Shown: one piece after another, positions 8,622-16,473 of the stretch
Layout: the number at the start of each line of letters is the position of its first letter
Position numbering within the stretch: the first letter of the stretch is position 1
The notes under the pieces: generated by a model
What the model was told of the DNA's origin: nothing
Database searches by the model: none
Seen by the model: the letters and a program-made list of their open reading frames with translations, nothing else
Virus record (IMG/VR): IMGVR_UViG_3300022848_000570
Span: 1 to 26,337 of that record
DNA length: 26,337 nucleotides
DNA from: a virus
Strand: one strand, 5' to 3'
Program-made: the position numbers and the translations under genes

Positions 8622-9895
8622 TGTCAAACATACTTGATAAACTAAAAAAATCTGAGAAATTTTGTATTATGCCTTGGATTCATTGCGCCACACAAACCAA
8701 TGGCGCTGTACAATTATGTTGTGTAGCAACTCCTATTACAGAATTAAACCTAAACGATATGACTTGGGAAGAAATATGGAATAGCCCAGAATATAAAGAT
8801 GTGCGTCTTAGAATGTTAGACGAACAGGAAGTGTCTTATTGTACTAATTGCTATAAAGAAGAAGCAGCTGGTATTAAAAGTCATAGACAGAACGAAAACG
8901 AAGTATGGGCTAATAATTGGAGCCCTATTAAGTTACATGAGCTAAGAAAAATAGTTGATGATACTAACGAAGATGGCTCGCTTGATAGCGGCATTGTTAG
9001 TGTAGATTTCAGATTAGGCAATACATGTAATTTACAATGTATTATGTGTCGTCCTCATGATAGTAGTAAATGGTTAAGAGATTCAAAGGTACTAGCAGCG
9101 AATCTTACAACTGATGCAAAATGGGATTGGAAGCACAAAAGTGAAATTGTAATCGAACAATTTGAATGGTATAAAAATCAGGCATTTTGGGATAGTTTTT
9201 ATGAATCTGCAACCGATATTAAAGACTTAATATTTGGTGGAGGCGAGCCTCTACTAATTAAACAACACAAAGCACTGATTAGACACTTAGTAAAAATTGA
9301 TCATGCTAAGAATGTTGAAATTAGATATCACACCAATGCAACAATTGTCGACGAAGAACTACTAGAACTTTGGACACATTTTAAAAAATGTCATATTATG
9401 CTTAGTTTAGATGCATACGGAGATTTAAATTCTTATATTCGGTATCCTTCTAAGTGGGACGAAATTGAAAAACATTTAAGAATCTATGACAACACCACTG
9501 GCGGCGATATAATTATAGATATAAACACTACTATACAAGCGTGTAACATAAATTGGATGCCTGAGTTTGCCGAATGGATTTGGGCACAAGATTATAAAAA
9601 AATAGGTAAGCGTACAACTAACGGAACATTCCACGCTGCTACATTGCACTGGCCAAAATATCTATCTACCAAAGTGCTACCGCAAAAGTCCAAGCAAGCT
9701 ATATCAGAAAAACTAAACAATTTTATGAGTAAGCATACTGATAATCCAGAAATACAAGCATGGCATGCACAGGTTGAATTTATGATGAGCGAAGATTGGA
9801 GCAGCATGTTAGATCAAACTAAAGATTATCTTACAAATTTAGACAAAATGCGTCCTGTACGATTTGATCCATTGCAGGATATTATCAATGCCTAA
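8621..9895 (+). CDS. Twitch-domain radical SAM protein (N-twitch type)
   Basis: The ATG at 8621 (GGAG just upstream, TAATG overlap) is chosen over an in-frame ATG at 8600. The 424-residue protein has an N-terminal Cys-rich part (Cys15, Cys22, Cys33, Cys34 and the pair Cys74/Cys77 in CTNC) that probably binds an auxiliary Fe-S cluster. The canonical radical SAM CxxxCxxC follows at Cys136/140/143 (CNLQCIMC), with GGGEP at 206-210 binding S-adenosylmethionine. An auxiliary-cluster domain placed before the radical SAM core is the hallmark of the 'twitch domain-containing radical SAM' group. The reaction is unknown. It overlaps an SGNH hydrolase gene downstream, exactly as its paralogue at 22989-24377 does. 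Confidence 0.85.
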   Translation: MSNILDKLKKSEKFCIMPWIHCATQTNGAVQLCCVATPITELNLNDMTWEEIWNSPEYKDVRLRMLDEQEVSYCTNCYKEEAAGIKSHRQNENEVWANNWSPIKLHELRKIVDDTNEDGSLDSGIVSVDFRLGNTCNLQCIMCRPHDSSKWLRDSKVLAANLTTDAKWDWKHKSEIVIEQFEWYKNQAFWDSFYESATDIKDLIFGGGEPLLIKQHKALIRHLVKIDHAKNVEIRYHTNATIVDEELLELWTHFKKCHIMLSLDAYGDLNSYIRYPSKWDEIEKHLRIYDNTTGGDIIIDINTTIQACNINWMPEFAEWIWAQDYKKIGKRTTNGTFHAATLHWPKYLSTKVLPQKSKQAISEKLNNFMSKHTDNPEIQAWHAQVEFMMSEDWSSMLDQTKDYLTNLDKMRPVRFDPLQDIINA

Positions 9896-10634
9896 TAATT
9901 ATTACGAACGTATTGACGGTAAAAAAGACCTAATAATTGCATTAGGTGACAGTTGGACGGCAGGAGAAGGCTGCTACACTGATAAAATTATAGATGATTA
10001 TCTATCTAAAAAAATTACCAAAGAAGAAGCTTTTGATTTAGGACGGGACGTATTTGGTCCAGATGGTTGGCCCGATGCTCTTGCTAAACTAATGGATTGT
10101 GATCATATTAATTTAGGATGGGCAGGCAGCGCAAACACTGCAATGGCTAAAAGACTTATAGATCAAAATGACCGTGATCATAAAGGACATTACGAAAATG
10201 TTTATGTAATATTCTTATTATCAGATCCTACTAGAATAAATTTTTATAGTGGAGCTGGTTTAGCCAGCTACAACGTTGGCACAGTCGCTGATGAACCAAT
10301 AATGAAAGCTTACATAAGCAGTGTAATGAAAACTTGTCAAGATGCTGACTTAGAAACTATACATGCTTTGAAATGCATTGACTACTATTGTCAAGCAAAG
10401 GGTTATAAATTTTTCTACGGAAGTGCCTTCTATAATTTAGATAACTCGTTTAATACATTATTTAATCTTTATAAACAAAATTTTCATAATTTTATGGATT
10501 ACGATAGTATGGTACATTTAACAGATACGCCTGAATTAAAAAGTCGTATGAATTGCGGACACCCAAATCAAAAAGGGTATAAAGTAATTGCTGAACAAAT
10601 GCATAGAATAATAGTTGATAATAAATGGATATAG
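9888..10634 (+). CDS. SGNH/GDSL-family hydrolase
   Basis: The ATG at 9888 (8-base overlap with the preceding gene) gives a 248-residue protein with the GDSW block I at residues 20-23 (LIIALGDSWTAGEG), a GWAGSANT block with the glycine/asparagine expected for the oxyanion hole, and a C-terminal CGHPNQKGY that supplies the catalytic histidine (His225). The usual DxxH has Asn in place of Asp (NCGH, Asn222), so the triad is either a dyad or uses another acid. SGNH enzymes remove or transfer acyl groups, often acetyl from sugars, which fits the glycan context. It follows a twitch radical SAM gene, an arrangement repeated at 22989-24889. Confidence 0.8.
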   Translation: MPNNYYERIDGKKDLIIALGDSWTAGEGCYTDKIIDDYLSKKITKEEAFDLGRDVFGPDGWPDALAKLMDCDHINLGWAGSANTAMAKRLIDQNDRDHKGHYENVYVIFLLSDPTRINFYSGAGLASYNVGTVADEPIMKAYISSVMKTCQDADLETIHALKCIDYYCQAKGYKFFYGSAFYNLDNSFNTLFNLYKQNFHNFMDYDSMVHLTDTPELKSRMNCGHPNQKGYKVIAEQMHRIIVDNKWI

Positions 10635-11443
10635 TAACTGTTACATGTGAATTAGATAGTTACCAAATGATACAACAGGCAGAAAGTATTAGTTTGTTTG
10701 TAGAGCCATGTACTCACTGGGTAATTGTTCAAGGCGTAAATGTTAACTTAACAGTATGGAAAAAGAGATTAGAGCCTTATTACAAAAACCATACGCTAAA
10801 GTTAAAAACGTATGATAATACCATGTGGCCAAAATTAAATCCAACCTTTCATGGATATTATATCCAACAGATACTAAAGCTTTTAATATCTAAAGACATT
10901 AAAAATGATTATTTGTTGTTAGATACTAAAAATTTATTTTTAAAAAAAATTAATACGGAACAATTTAGGAACCAATCAGGCGATGGATCGAGTTATAATT
11001 TTCAAAATCATAACTCTCATCTAAAGATACATATTCCAACAATCGAGCGGTATGCTAATAAATTAGGTATTCCTGTAGATTACGAACATCTTAATCCTAT
11101 ACTTCCGTTTGTAATAAATTACGAAGTTATGAAACAAATACCTAATTTAGAAAAAATACTCGAATGGTTTAGTGACACCGGCGGCATACTGATGAGTGAA
11201 TTTTTATTATACTCTAGTCTTTGTAAAAAATATAACTATACTCCAAAAGTTTCACTGGATCCTATAAAAAGTACATATTTTTGGAAACAAGAAAGTTTTT
11301 TAAAAAATGAAAAATTAGACGATATTTATACTGTTGGGTTTCATCGAGAATGGTTAAGACTGGCACCTGCTAAAAATATAAAACGTGCCAATAAGATGTT
11401 ACGGACATTGGGATTTAAAAACCTATTAAAGGAGATTAACTAA
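10625..11443 (+). CDS. DUF6492-like glycosyltransferase-fold protein
   Basis: This 272-residue protein shows the DUF6492-type core: GYYIQQILKL at ~77-86 followed by DYLLLDTKNLFLKK at ~95-108, where these proteins have a strand ending in a DxD. Here the triplet is DTK (Asp100-Lys102), so the metal-binding motif is degenerate. ILPFVINYEVM and SEFLLYSSL are further recognisable helices. It overlaps the SGNH gene by 10 bases, and its last base is shared with the next start. It may be a transferase with altered metal dependence or a non-catalytic partner; the family call is moderately secure, the function is not. Confidence 0.5.
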   Translation: MDIVTVTCELDSYQMIQQAESISLFVEPCTHWVIVQGVNVNLTVWKKRLEPYYKNHTLKLKTYDNTMWPKLNPTFHGYYIQQILKLLISKDIKNDYLLLDTKNLFLKKINTEQFRNQSGDGSSYNFQNHNSHLKIHIPTIERYANKLGIPVDYEHLNPILPFVINYEVMKQIPNLEKILEWFSDTGGILMSEFLLYSSLCKKYNYTPKVSLDPIKSTYFWKQESFLKNEKLDDIYTVGFHREWLRLAPAKNIKRANKMLRTLGFKNLLKEIN

Positions 11444-12183
11444 TGGCTTATTGGAATTATGACAGAAATTATCATTTTGAAAAATTTAAAAGTAAGTTTT
11501 TAGATCAGCAACTTATTCCTATTACTCCGTCGCAAGCTTGGCAAGATTTATTTGTACTAACTATGTTAGATGGCAAAAAAAACGGAAGCTATGTAGAAAT
11601 TGGAGCAAATCATCCATGTCACGGAAGTAACACTTTTGCATTAAATGAATATTTTAATTTTAACGGTCTATCTATTGACATCGAAGACTGGAGTAGATTT
11701 TGGGTTGATCAACGACCACTATGTAATTTTATATGTGCAGATGCTACTACTATTAATTATAAAAATTTATTTGATAACTCGAATATTGCTGCCCAGACAG
11801 ATTATTTGCAAATTGATGTAGACCCTCCTGAAATTTCTCTACAAGTTCTTAAACGATTGCCGTTAGATACACATAGATTTTCTGTTATTACTTTTGAAAC
11901 AGATGTTTGGCAAAGTGATACATCAGTTGCAGAAGAATCGCGTGAAATTTTAGAATCTTACGGATATCAATTAGTAGTTAAGAATGTTGCATGTTGTAGC
12001 AAAGATTCTGACGGTAAATTAATATGGATGCCATTTGAAGACTGGTGGGTTGACCCGTTAGTAGTTTCTGCCAATAAAATAGAAAAGTTTACATATATAA
12101 ACGAAGATGAAGTATATCCCCAACAGATTTTCTTAGATATTGAAAAATTTGAAAGTATTAATTATATAAAGGAACCCACATGA
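11443..12183 (+). CDS. FkbM-like SAM-dependent methyltransferase
   Basis: This 246-residue protein has SQAWQDLFVLTMLDGKKNGSYVEIGAN spread over ~30-56. GSYVEIGAN is the SAM-binding motif I; it is followed by TFALNEYFNFNGLSIDI, whose acidic end (~77-80) is motif II, and by TDYLQIDVDPPE as motif IV. This is the layout of FkbM-type O-methyltransferases, which often methylate sugars. An ICADAT segment fits the adenine-binding region. It starts at the last base of the upstream gene and its stop overlaps the ATG of the dehydrogenase gene as ATGA. It probably caps or modifies a sugar residue; the target is unknown. Confidence 0.75.
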   Translation: MAYWNYDRNYHFEKFKSKFLDQQLIPITPSQAWQDLFVLTMLDGKKNGSYVEIGANHPCHGSNTFALNEYFNFNGLSIDIEDWSRFWVDQRPLCNFICADATTINYKNLFDNSNIAAQTDYLQIDVDPPEISLQVLKRLPLDTHRFSVITFETDVWQSDTSVAEESREILESYGYQLVVKNVACCSKDSDGKLIWMPFEDWWVDPLVVSANKIEKFTYINEDEVYPQQIFLDIEKFESINYIKEPT

Positions 12184-13238
12184 AAATAGGATTTATAGGC
12201 ACAGGAAAGCTTGGCATGCCGTGTGCAGAAGCAATGGCAAGTAAACAACACAACGTCACAGGCTACGATATTGCAAAGTGTACTAGTCATCAAGTAACAA
12301 TGATGCCTACAATTGAAGATGCAGTAAAGGGTAGAGACATTGTATTTGTTGCAGTGCCTACTCCACACGATCCAGACTACGATGGCAGAGAACCAACTGC
12401 ACATTTAGCACCAAAAGACTTTAATTACGATATTGTAAAGGATGTACTAGTAGAAGCAAACAAGCACATGACACAAGATCAATTGCTTGTGCTTATTAGT
12501 ACAGTATTGCCCGGCACAACACGCAAGCAGTTTGTTGACCTTGTTCCTAACACACGCTTTGTATACAATCCTTACTTGATTGCAATGGGTAGTGTAGCAT
12601 GGGATATGGTTAATCCAGAGATGGTAATGATTGGCACTGAAGACGGTAGTGCTACAGGAGATGCAAAACAACTTGTAGCCTTTTATAAAACTATAATGGA
12701 AAACAATCCACGCTACGAGATTGGTACTTGGGACGAGTGCGAGTGTATCAAAGTATTTTATAACACATTTATTAGCACTAAGATTGGACTTGCTAATATG
12801 ATACAAGACGTAGCCCAAAAACAAGGAAACATTAATGTTGACGTAGTTACAGATGCGTTAGCCAAGTCAACTATGCGTATCATGGGTCCACAGTATATGA
12901 AAGCTGGTATGGGCGATGGAGGTGGATGTGTGTTACCCACCTTCCCGATTGAAGTAAATGGCAACAAGATTTCTATAGAGGAATTTCATAAATTTTTCAA
13001 CTCTAAAACTGTTAATCTAGTTAAGTCTGCAAATTATGCTATGTCAAAGTCTGACGAAAAGAAGGTGTACGAAGCAACTACTAGGGAGTACGATGGTACA
13101 ATTTTAGTATTTCATACTAAATCTGGAAAAACATTGAAATGTACCGCAGAACACCTACTGCCAGTAAGTAGAGATGGTGCACGATTGCTCATTAGAGCAG
13201 ACGAGGTACTAGACACTGATAAGTTATTTTCTGTATAA
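12180..13238 (+). CDS. ugd: UDP-glucose 6-dehydrogenase N-terminal half fused to N-intein
   Basis: This is the first of two genes that together encode UDP-glucose 6-dehydrogenase (UDP-glucose + 2 NAD+ to UDP-glucuronate). Residues 1-249 are extein: the GxGxxG NAD loop is at 7-12, FVAVPTP near 56-62, STVLPGTT at ~107-114, and Lys191/Asn195 in KVFYNTF have the spacing of the catalytic Lys204/Asn208 of the streptococcal enzyme. The dehydrogenase sequence stops after GMGDGGG. From Cys250 to the stop (103 residues) it is an N-terminal split-intein half. The catalytic Cys and downstream domain are encoded at 14107-14718, so this product should be inactive until trans-spliced. The start overlaps the preceding stop as ATGA. 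Confidence 0.9.
   Translation: MKIGFIGTGKLGMPCAEAMASKQHNVTGYDIAKCTSHQVTMMPTIEDAVKGRDIVFVAVPTPHDPDYDGREPTAHLAPKDFNYDIVKDVLVEANKHMTQDQLLVLISTVLPGTTRKQFVDLVPNTRFVYNPYLIAMGSVAWDMVNPEMVMIGTEDGSATGDAKQLVAFYKTIMENNPRYEIGTWDECECIKVFYNTFISTKIGLANMIQDVAQKQGNINVDVVTDALAKSTMRIMGPQYMKAGMGDGGGCVLPTFPIEVNGNKISIEEFHKFFNSKTVNLVKSANYAMSKSDEKKVYEATTREYDGTILVFHTKSGKTLKCTAEHLLPVSRDGARLLIRADEVLDTDKLFSV
12927..13235 (+). other. N-terminal half of split intein (103 aa)
   Basis: The region begins with the nucleophile Cys1 (tgt, 12927-12929) in block A, CVLPTFPIEV-NG. Block B is the segment with TAEH at intein residues 73-76 (CTAEHLLPV), carrying the TxxH that activates the N-terminal splice junction; gp41-type split inteins have EEHLFP at the same place. 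There is no endonuclease domain inside. The coding frame ends at 13236-13238, as expected for a natural split after block B. The length is close to known natural split N-inteins. Confidence 0.9.
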
Positions 13239-13239
13239 T
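13210..13239 (+). promoter_or_regulatory. Possible sigma70 promoter for the homing endonuclease
   Basis: TAGACA (13210-13215) and TATAAT (13234-13239) are separated by 18 bases: one mismatch in the -35 hexamer and a perfect -10. The -10 covers the stop codon of the N-half gene, and transcription would start about 55-60 bases before the endonuclease ATG. Most of the element is also coding sequence, so it may be partly fortuitous. Confidence 0.45.
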
Positions 13240-13275
13240 TAGTGGGATATAATAGTGCATGTCATGTACCTTTTT

Positions 13276-13283
13276 GATAAATA
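13276..13283 (+). promoter_or_regulatory. T4-like late promoter motif before endonuclease gene
   Basis: GATAAATA matches the NATAAATA late motif of T4-like marine phages. It lies in the 65-base non-coding gap, 20 bases before the endonuclease ATG, with a Shine-Dalgarno AAGGAG (13290-13295) between them. Late expression of homing endonucleases from their own promoter is known in T4-type phages. The short motif could occur by chance. Confidence 0.45.
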
Positions 13284-13303
13284 AGTATTAAGGAGCAACA
13301 ATC

Positions 13304-14110
13304 ATGATTGTAGAGGAATTTAGAAGAGATCGCAAGGAAGGCAACGGAAACAACACATTTAGAATAGTTAAGGATAAAATGGTTAAGTTGGAATGTGATG
13401 AGTGTAGAGAAATCCATATTCGGACAAAAACACATTATATAAAAATGCAAAAAACGTATCCTACATTGTTTATTAAAGATTATTGTAATGCGTGTTGGCG
13501 GGCAATCTTAGCAAACCGTCCTGAATATAAAGAGTCGTTGTCAAAGGCCGCAACATTATTCCACACGACTAAAGAAAGTGTAGCATATCGCCAGAATATT
13601 TCAAAGTTCCATAAAGGACGAATTTGTGGTGAAAAAAACCCAATGAAGAATCCAGAAACCAGACAGAAGGTGAGTGCTACACGAACAGAAATGATGAAAG
13701 ACCCGGCTGAAAGAGAAAAATATGTGCAAGGTTCTATTGATGCACATGCTAGAGGAGTATATATAGGCATTGACACCTCAGGACGTTGTAAATGGTACGA
13801 GTACGATCATTCAAATGGCACCACGTATACGGTTCAAGGAACTTGGGAATTAAAATTTATTGAATGGCTAGATACAAATGACATTGTTTTTACGTGTCAT
13901 GAAGGGCGATTACCTTACTTTGATGGAAAGTATATGAGGAATTATTATCCTGACTTTTATGTTCCTAGTATGGGCGGATATGTAGACATTAAAAGTGATT
14001 ACTGGCACACAAAACAAAAAGACAAATGGGCCTTGCTCGACGAGCAATATCCAAACAAAATCAATGTTCTTAAAAAACAAGAACTGAATAAATTAGGAAT
14101 AGATGTATGA
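13304..14110 (+). CDS. Free-standing Vsr/PD-(D/E)xK-like homing endonuclease
   Basis: This 268-residue protein is encoded between the two dehydrogenase halves in a third frame. The N-terminus has two Cys pairs (Cys31/Cys34 and Cys61/Cys64), a probable zinc finger. Residues ~109-124 (GEKNPMKNPETRQKVS) match the NUMOD3 DNA-binding motif of phage homing endonucleases. The C-terminal third has GTWELKFIEWLD (Glu182), then YYPDFYV (Asp217) and YVDIKSDYW (Asp228, Lys230), a PD-(D/E)xK nuclease core like the Vsr-related enzymes found with fractured intein genes. It would cut an uninterrupted ugd allele and spread the insert. An AAGGAG site lies upstream, and its stop overlaps the C-half start as ATGA. 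Target site and activity are inferred. Confidence 0.85.
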   Translation: MIVEEFRRDRKEGNGNNTFRIVKDKMVKLECDECREIHIRTKTHYIKMQKTYPTLFIKDYCNACWRAILANRPEYKESLSKAATLFHTTKESVAYRQNISKFHKGRICGEKNPMKNPETRQKVSATRTEMMKDPAEREKYVQGSIDAHARGVYIGIDTSGRCKWYEYDHSNGTTYTVQGTWELKFIEWLDTNDIVFTCHEGRLPYFDGKYMRNYYPDFYVPSMGGYVDIKSDYWHTKQKDKWALLDEQYPNKINVLKKQELNKLGIDV

Positions 14111-14244
14111 GTTTAGAAATCATAACTAAAATTGAAAAAGAACACTATACTGGCAAGGTATATAACTTAGAAGTAGAACCTAACGATAGTCACGAAGATG
14201 ACCAGTATTATGTTAACGCTGATAACGGACTAGTAGTACATAAT
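14107..14244 (+). other. C-terminal half of split intein (46 aa)
   Basis: Encoded residues 1-46 of the following gene. Block F is YTGKVYNLEVEP, and block G is YYVNADNGLVVHN with the penultimate His45 and terminal Asn46 (aat, 14242-14244) needed for Asn cyclisation. Between them DSHEDDQ is an acidic stretch. The next codon, tgt at 14245, is the +1 Cys of the extein. All catalytic positions for trans-splicing are intact. Confidence 0.9.
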
Positions 14245-14718
14245 TGTCACCCCCGCGATAACATTGCACTACGTTACATGGCTAAAGAGTTAAATTTAGG
14301 ATACGATTTATTTGACAGCATTATGAACGCAAGAGAAATACAAGCAAAGAACATTGCATTAGAACTAGTGCAACATGCAAATGAACATAATATGCAGATT
14401 GTTATTCATGGTAAGGCATACAAGCCAAACGTAGAATATTGCGATGGTAGTTACAGTTTACTGATTGGTCATTACTGTGAAGAGCAACAATTTGAACCTG
14501 TGTATGTAGATCCACTAACAGGTGACGATTTTGATACATCGGTGCCTTGTGTATTTTTATTAGCACACAGCGCAAGTACTACATACAAGTATACCGGTAA
14601 AACTAGTGCAGACAAATTGTATTGCGATATTCCTAACGGTAGCATAGTAGTTGACCCATGGCGCTCATATGTAAATCCAAATTGTACAGTAATCCATTAC
14701 GGAAACACTAGAAGATAG
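14107..14718 (+). CDS. ugd: UDP-glucose 6-dehydrogenase C-terminal half preceded by C-intein
   Basis: This 203-residue protein has 46 residues of C-intein followed by the rest of the dehydrogenase from Cys47. CHPRDN matches the family's C(F/H)PKD active site: Cys47 is the catalytic thiol and Asp51 keeps the four-residue spacing of Cys260/Asp264 in the streptococcal enzyme. Helical dimer-core sequence follows, then the UDP-binding domain with GKAYKPNVEYCDGSY, corresponding to GlAFKpnTdD.R-S in other members. Joined to the N-half it gives a 406-residue enzyme, a normal length for the family. It has no free N-terminal NAD domain, so it is inactive alone. The ATG overlaps the endonuclease stop, so its translation depends on or is coupled to the endonuclease message. 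Confidence 0.9.
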   Translation: MSLEIITKIEKEHYTGKVYNLEVEPNDSHEDDQYYVNADNGLVVHNCHPRDNIALRYMAKELNLGYDLFDSIMNAREIQAKNIALELVQHANEHNMQIVIHGKAYKPNVEYCDGSYSLLIGHYCEEQQFEPVYVDPLTGDDFDTSVPCVFLLAHSASTTYKYTGKTSADKLYCDIPNGSIVVDPWRSYVNPNCTVIHYGNTRR

Positions 14719-14720
14719 GT

Positions 14721-15335
14721 ATGGAAAATATTGAAATTAGTAAATGGCCTGTAATTATTGTTGCAAACTATAGATCTGGTTCGACAGTATATGCTACACA
14801 TTTGTCTAATTTATATGATGTTCCTTATTATTTAGAACCGTGGCATACACCGGAAACCCGCGGAAAAAATTGGGGACCGCACGTAAACGGTGTAAAGCAG
14901 GATTTTTATGACCATTATCATAGCAAAGATAGCAAATACATTCTTAAATTTATGCCTGATCAAATAAACAAACTTACACCTTATAGTGCTTTACTTAATA
15001 GTAATTGTTTTAAAATAAAACTATATAGACAAGATGACATTGCTAGTATTGTAAGTAGTTATATTAGTTTTATGAGGGAAAAGTGGTGGACTACTTCTAA
15101 CGAAATTACTAAAAATTACAGCTTAGAAATAAATGATGATGTTATTATAAGATCGATATATATGATTACACGAAATAATTTTTGTCTACATAATTTAAAT
15201 ATTAATTACGACAAAGTTATTACCTATGAATCCTTAGGAACAATTTCTAAAACAGAGTATGTAAAAACTTATATGCCTGATAACATTGTAGATATCTGCA
15301 ATAGAGTTACAGAAATATATAACAATTTGTATTAA
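14721..15335 (+). CDS. Sulfotransferase-like protein
   Basis: This 204-residue protein carries VIIVANYRSGSTVYATHL at ~11-28, where YRSGST resembles the 5'-phosphosulfate loop that grips PAPS, and KLYRQDDIASIVSSY at ~100-114, matching the RxxxxxxxS 3'-phosphate-binding segment. These are the two signature blocks of P-loop sulfotransferases. It would move sulfate from PAPS to a hydroxyl, plausibly on a sugar given the context. It starts 2 bases after the stop of the dehydrogenase C-half and is therefore likely in the same transcript. Acceptor unknown. Confidence 0.65.
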   Translation: MENIEISKWPVIIVANYRSGSTVYATHLSNLYDVPYYLEPWHTPETRGKNWGPHVNGVKQDFYDHYHSKDSKYILKFMPDQINKLTPYSALLNSNCFKIKLYRQDDIASIVSSYISFMREKWWTTSNEITKNYSLEINDDVIIRSIYMITRNNFCLHNLNINYDKVITYESLGTISKTEYVKTYMPDNIVDICNRVTEIYNNLY

Positions 15336-15348
15336 CAAAGGAAATAAA

Positions 15349-16473
15349 GTGGCACAAGAAAGATTAGGATATTACTTAGTAGGACAAAAAAAGTTTCCTA
15401 ACAAGACTCACGCACTTTTAGAAAGCAAAAAAAGTGGACTCGATGTTTCTTGGATATTTAATGATAATGTCTATGGAAACATCGACTGGTCAGTTCCTAT
15501 TAATGTTCCTTTAATGGAGTTGTACAAATCCCGTGCATTACAATTACGACAACAGTATGATTATTTAACTCTATATTATAGTGGAGGAGCAGATAGTACA
15601 ACTGTACTACATTCTTTTATAGACAACAATATTTTTATAGATGAAATATTAATATGGAATGCTGAACCCTACGATAAGCAAACTAATGATAAAGATTATT
15701 CAAATAAAAATTATAATAGCGAAGTTAAGTATGCTGCTATGGTGCATTTGGATAAAGTTAAAAACTCGTTAGATCCTAGGACTAAAATTACACTAAAGGA
15801 CTTTGCAAAAACAGGCTTAGAAATATTAAGTAAACAAGATAACTGGTATGAAACTATGCCGTTAGGTGTAACTATTAGTATATCAGGAATATTAAGACAA
15901 GTATGTCAACATAATGATGCACATTTTCTTAGACAGCAAGATACTGGAAAGTCTACATGTTACGTTATGGGAATTGACAAACCTTTGGTGTGCAAAACTG
16001 ACGGCGACTACTATGCATATTTCCAAGATAACTCTGCATACCATGTTATGAGCCCTGTTGATTTTATGGGCACTAATGATCGAGTAACTACTGAATTCTT
16101 TTATTGGACACCAGACTTTCCTGAAATAGTAGTTAAACAATCGCAATTAATAAAAGCTCACTACGAACTAAATCCAGCAATTCAGCATATGGCCGAAAAG
16201 GCATTAACAACACACATAAGCGAATATAGAGATATTATACATGACGCAATATATCCTAGAGAGTTCTGTGAAGAGTTCCAAGTAGAAAAGCCTAGTACTC
16301 ACATCAAACGCCAAATGGATGATTGGTTTTGGGAAATAGCAGATCAGCGCACACGAATGAATTATTTAGAAACTATAAAGTATCTAGGGCAAAACACTGA
16401 TTCAAAACATATGATTAAAAATAATATTAATTGGGGTATTTCTGCTCATCGTTCTAAGTTTTACAAACTGTAG
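15349..16473 (+). CDS. PP-loop ATP pyrophosphatase superfamily protein
   Basis: Translation starts at a GTG (15349) with AAAGGA 6 bases upstream. The 374-residue protein has YYSGGADSTTVLHSF at ~76-90; SGGxDS (78-83) is the PP-loop that adenylates substrates in PAPS reductase, asparagine synthetase, QueC and related enzymes. The N-terminal ~75 residues (GYYLVGQ, SWIFND, then LYKSRALQLRQQYDYL) resemble uncharacterised phage proteins of this group. No glutaminase domain is present. It is a distant relative of the protein at 16987-17898. Position next to sulfotransferase-like and DUF2061 genes hints at sulfur or amide chemistry, but the substrate is unknown. Confidence 0.7.
   Translation: MAQERLGYYLVGQKKFPNKTHALLESKKSGLDVSWIFNDNVYGNIDWSVPINVPLMELYKSRALQLRQQYDYLTLYYSGGADSTTVLHSFIDNNIFIDEILIWNAEPYDKQTNDKDYSNKNYNSEVKYAAMVHLDKVKNSLDPRTKITLKDFAKTGLEILSKQDNWYETMPLGVTISISGILRQVCQHNDAHFLRQQDTGKSTCYVMGIDKPLVCKTDGDYYAYFQDNSAYHVMSPVDFMGTNDRVTTEFFYWTPDFPEIVVKQSQLIKAHYELNPAIQHMAEKALTTHISEYRDIIHDAIYPREFCEEFQVEKPSTHIKRQMDDWFWEIADQRTRMNYLETIKYLGQNTDSKHMIKNNINWGISAHRSKFYKL

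Noticed and set aside
12447-12824. Minus-strand open frames inside the dehydrogenase N-half (also 12758-12967)
   Set aside because: They are shadows of a gene whose NAD-binding and catalytic positions are all recognisable on the plus strand.
13248-13253. A second perfect TATAAT in the gap before the endonuclease
   Set aside because: No acceptable -35 hexamer lies 16-18 bases upstream and no TG extension precedes it; the pair at 13210-13239 is the better promoter candidate.
13236-13303. Possibility that the broken dehydrogenase frame is a sequencing error in a normal intein gene
   Set aside because: The three coding parts lie in three different frames, there is a stop in the endonuclease frame just upstream of its ATG (13289-13291), and the endonuclease has its own Shine-Dalgarno. 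At least two independent errors would be needed.
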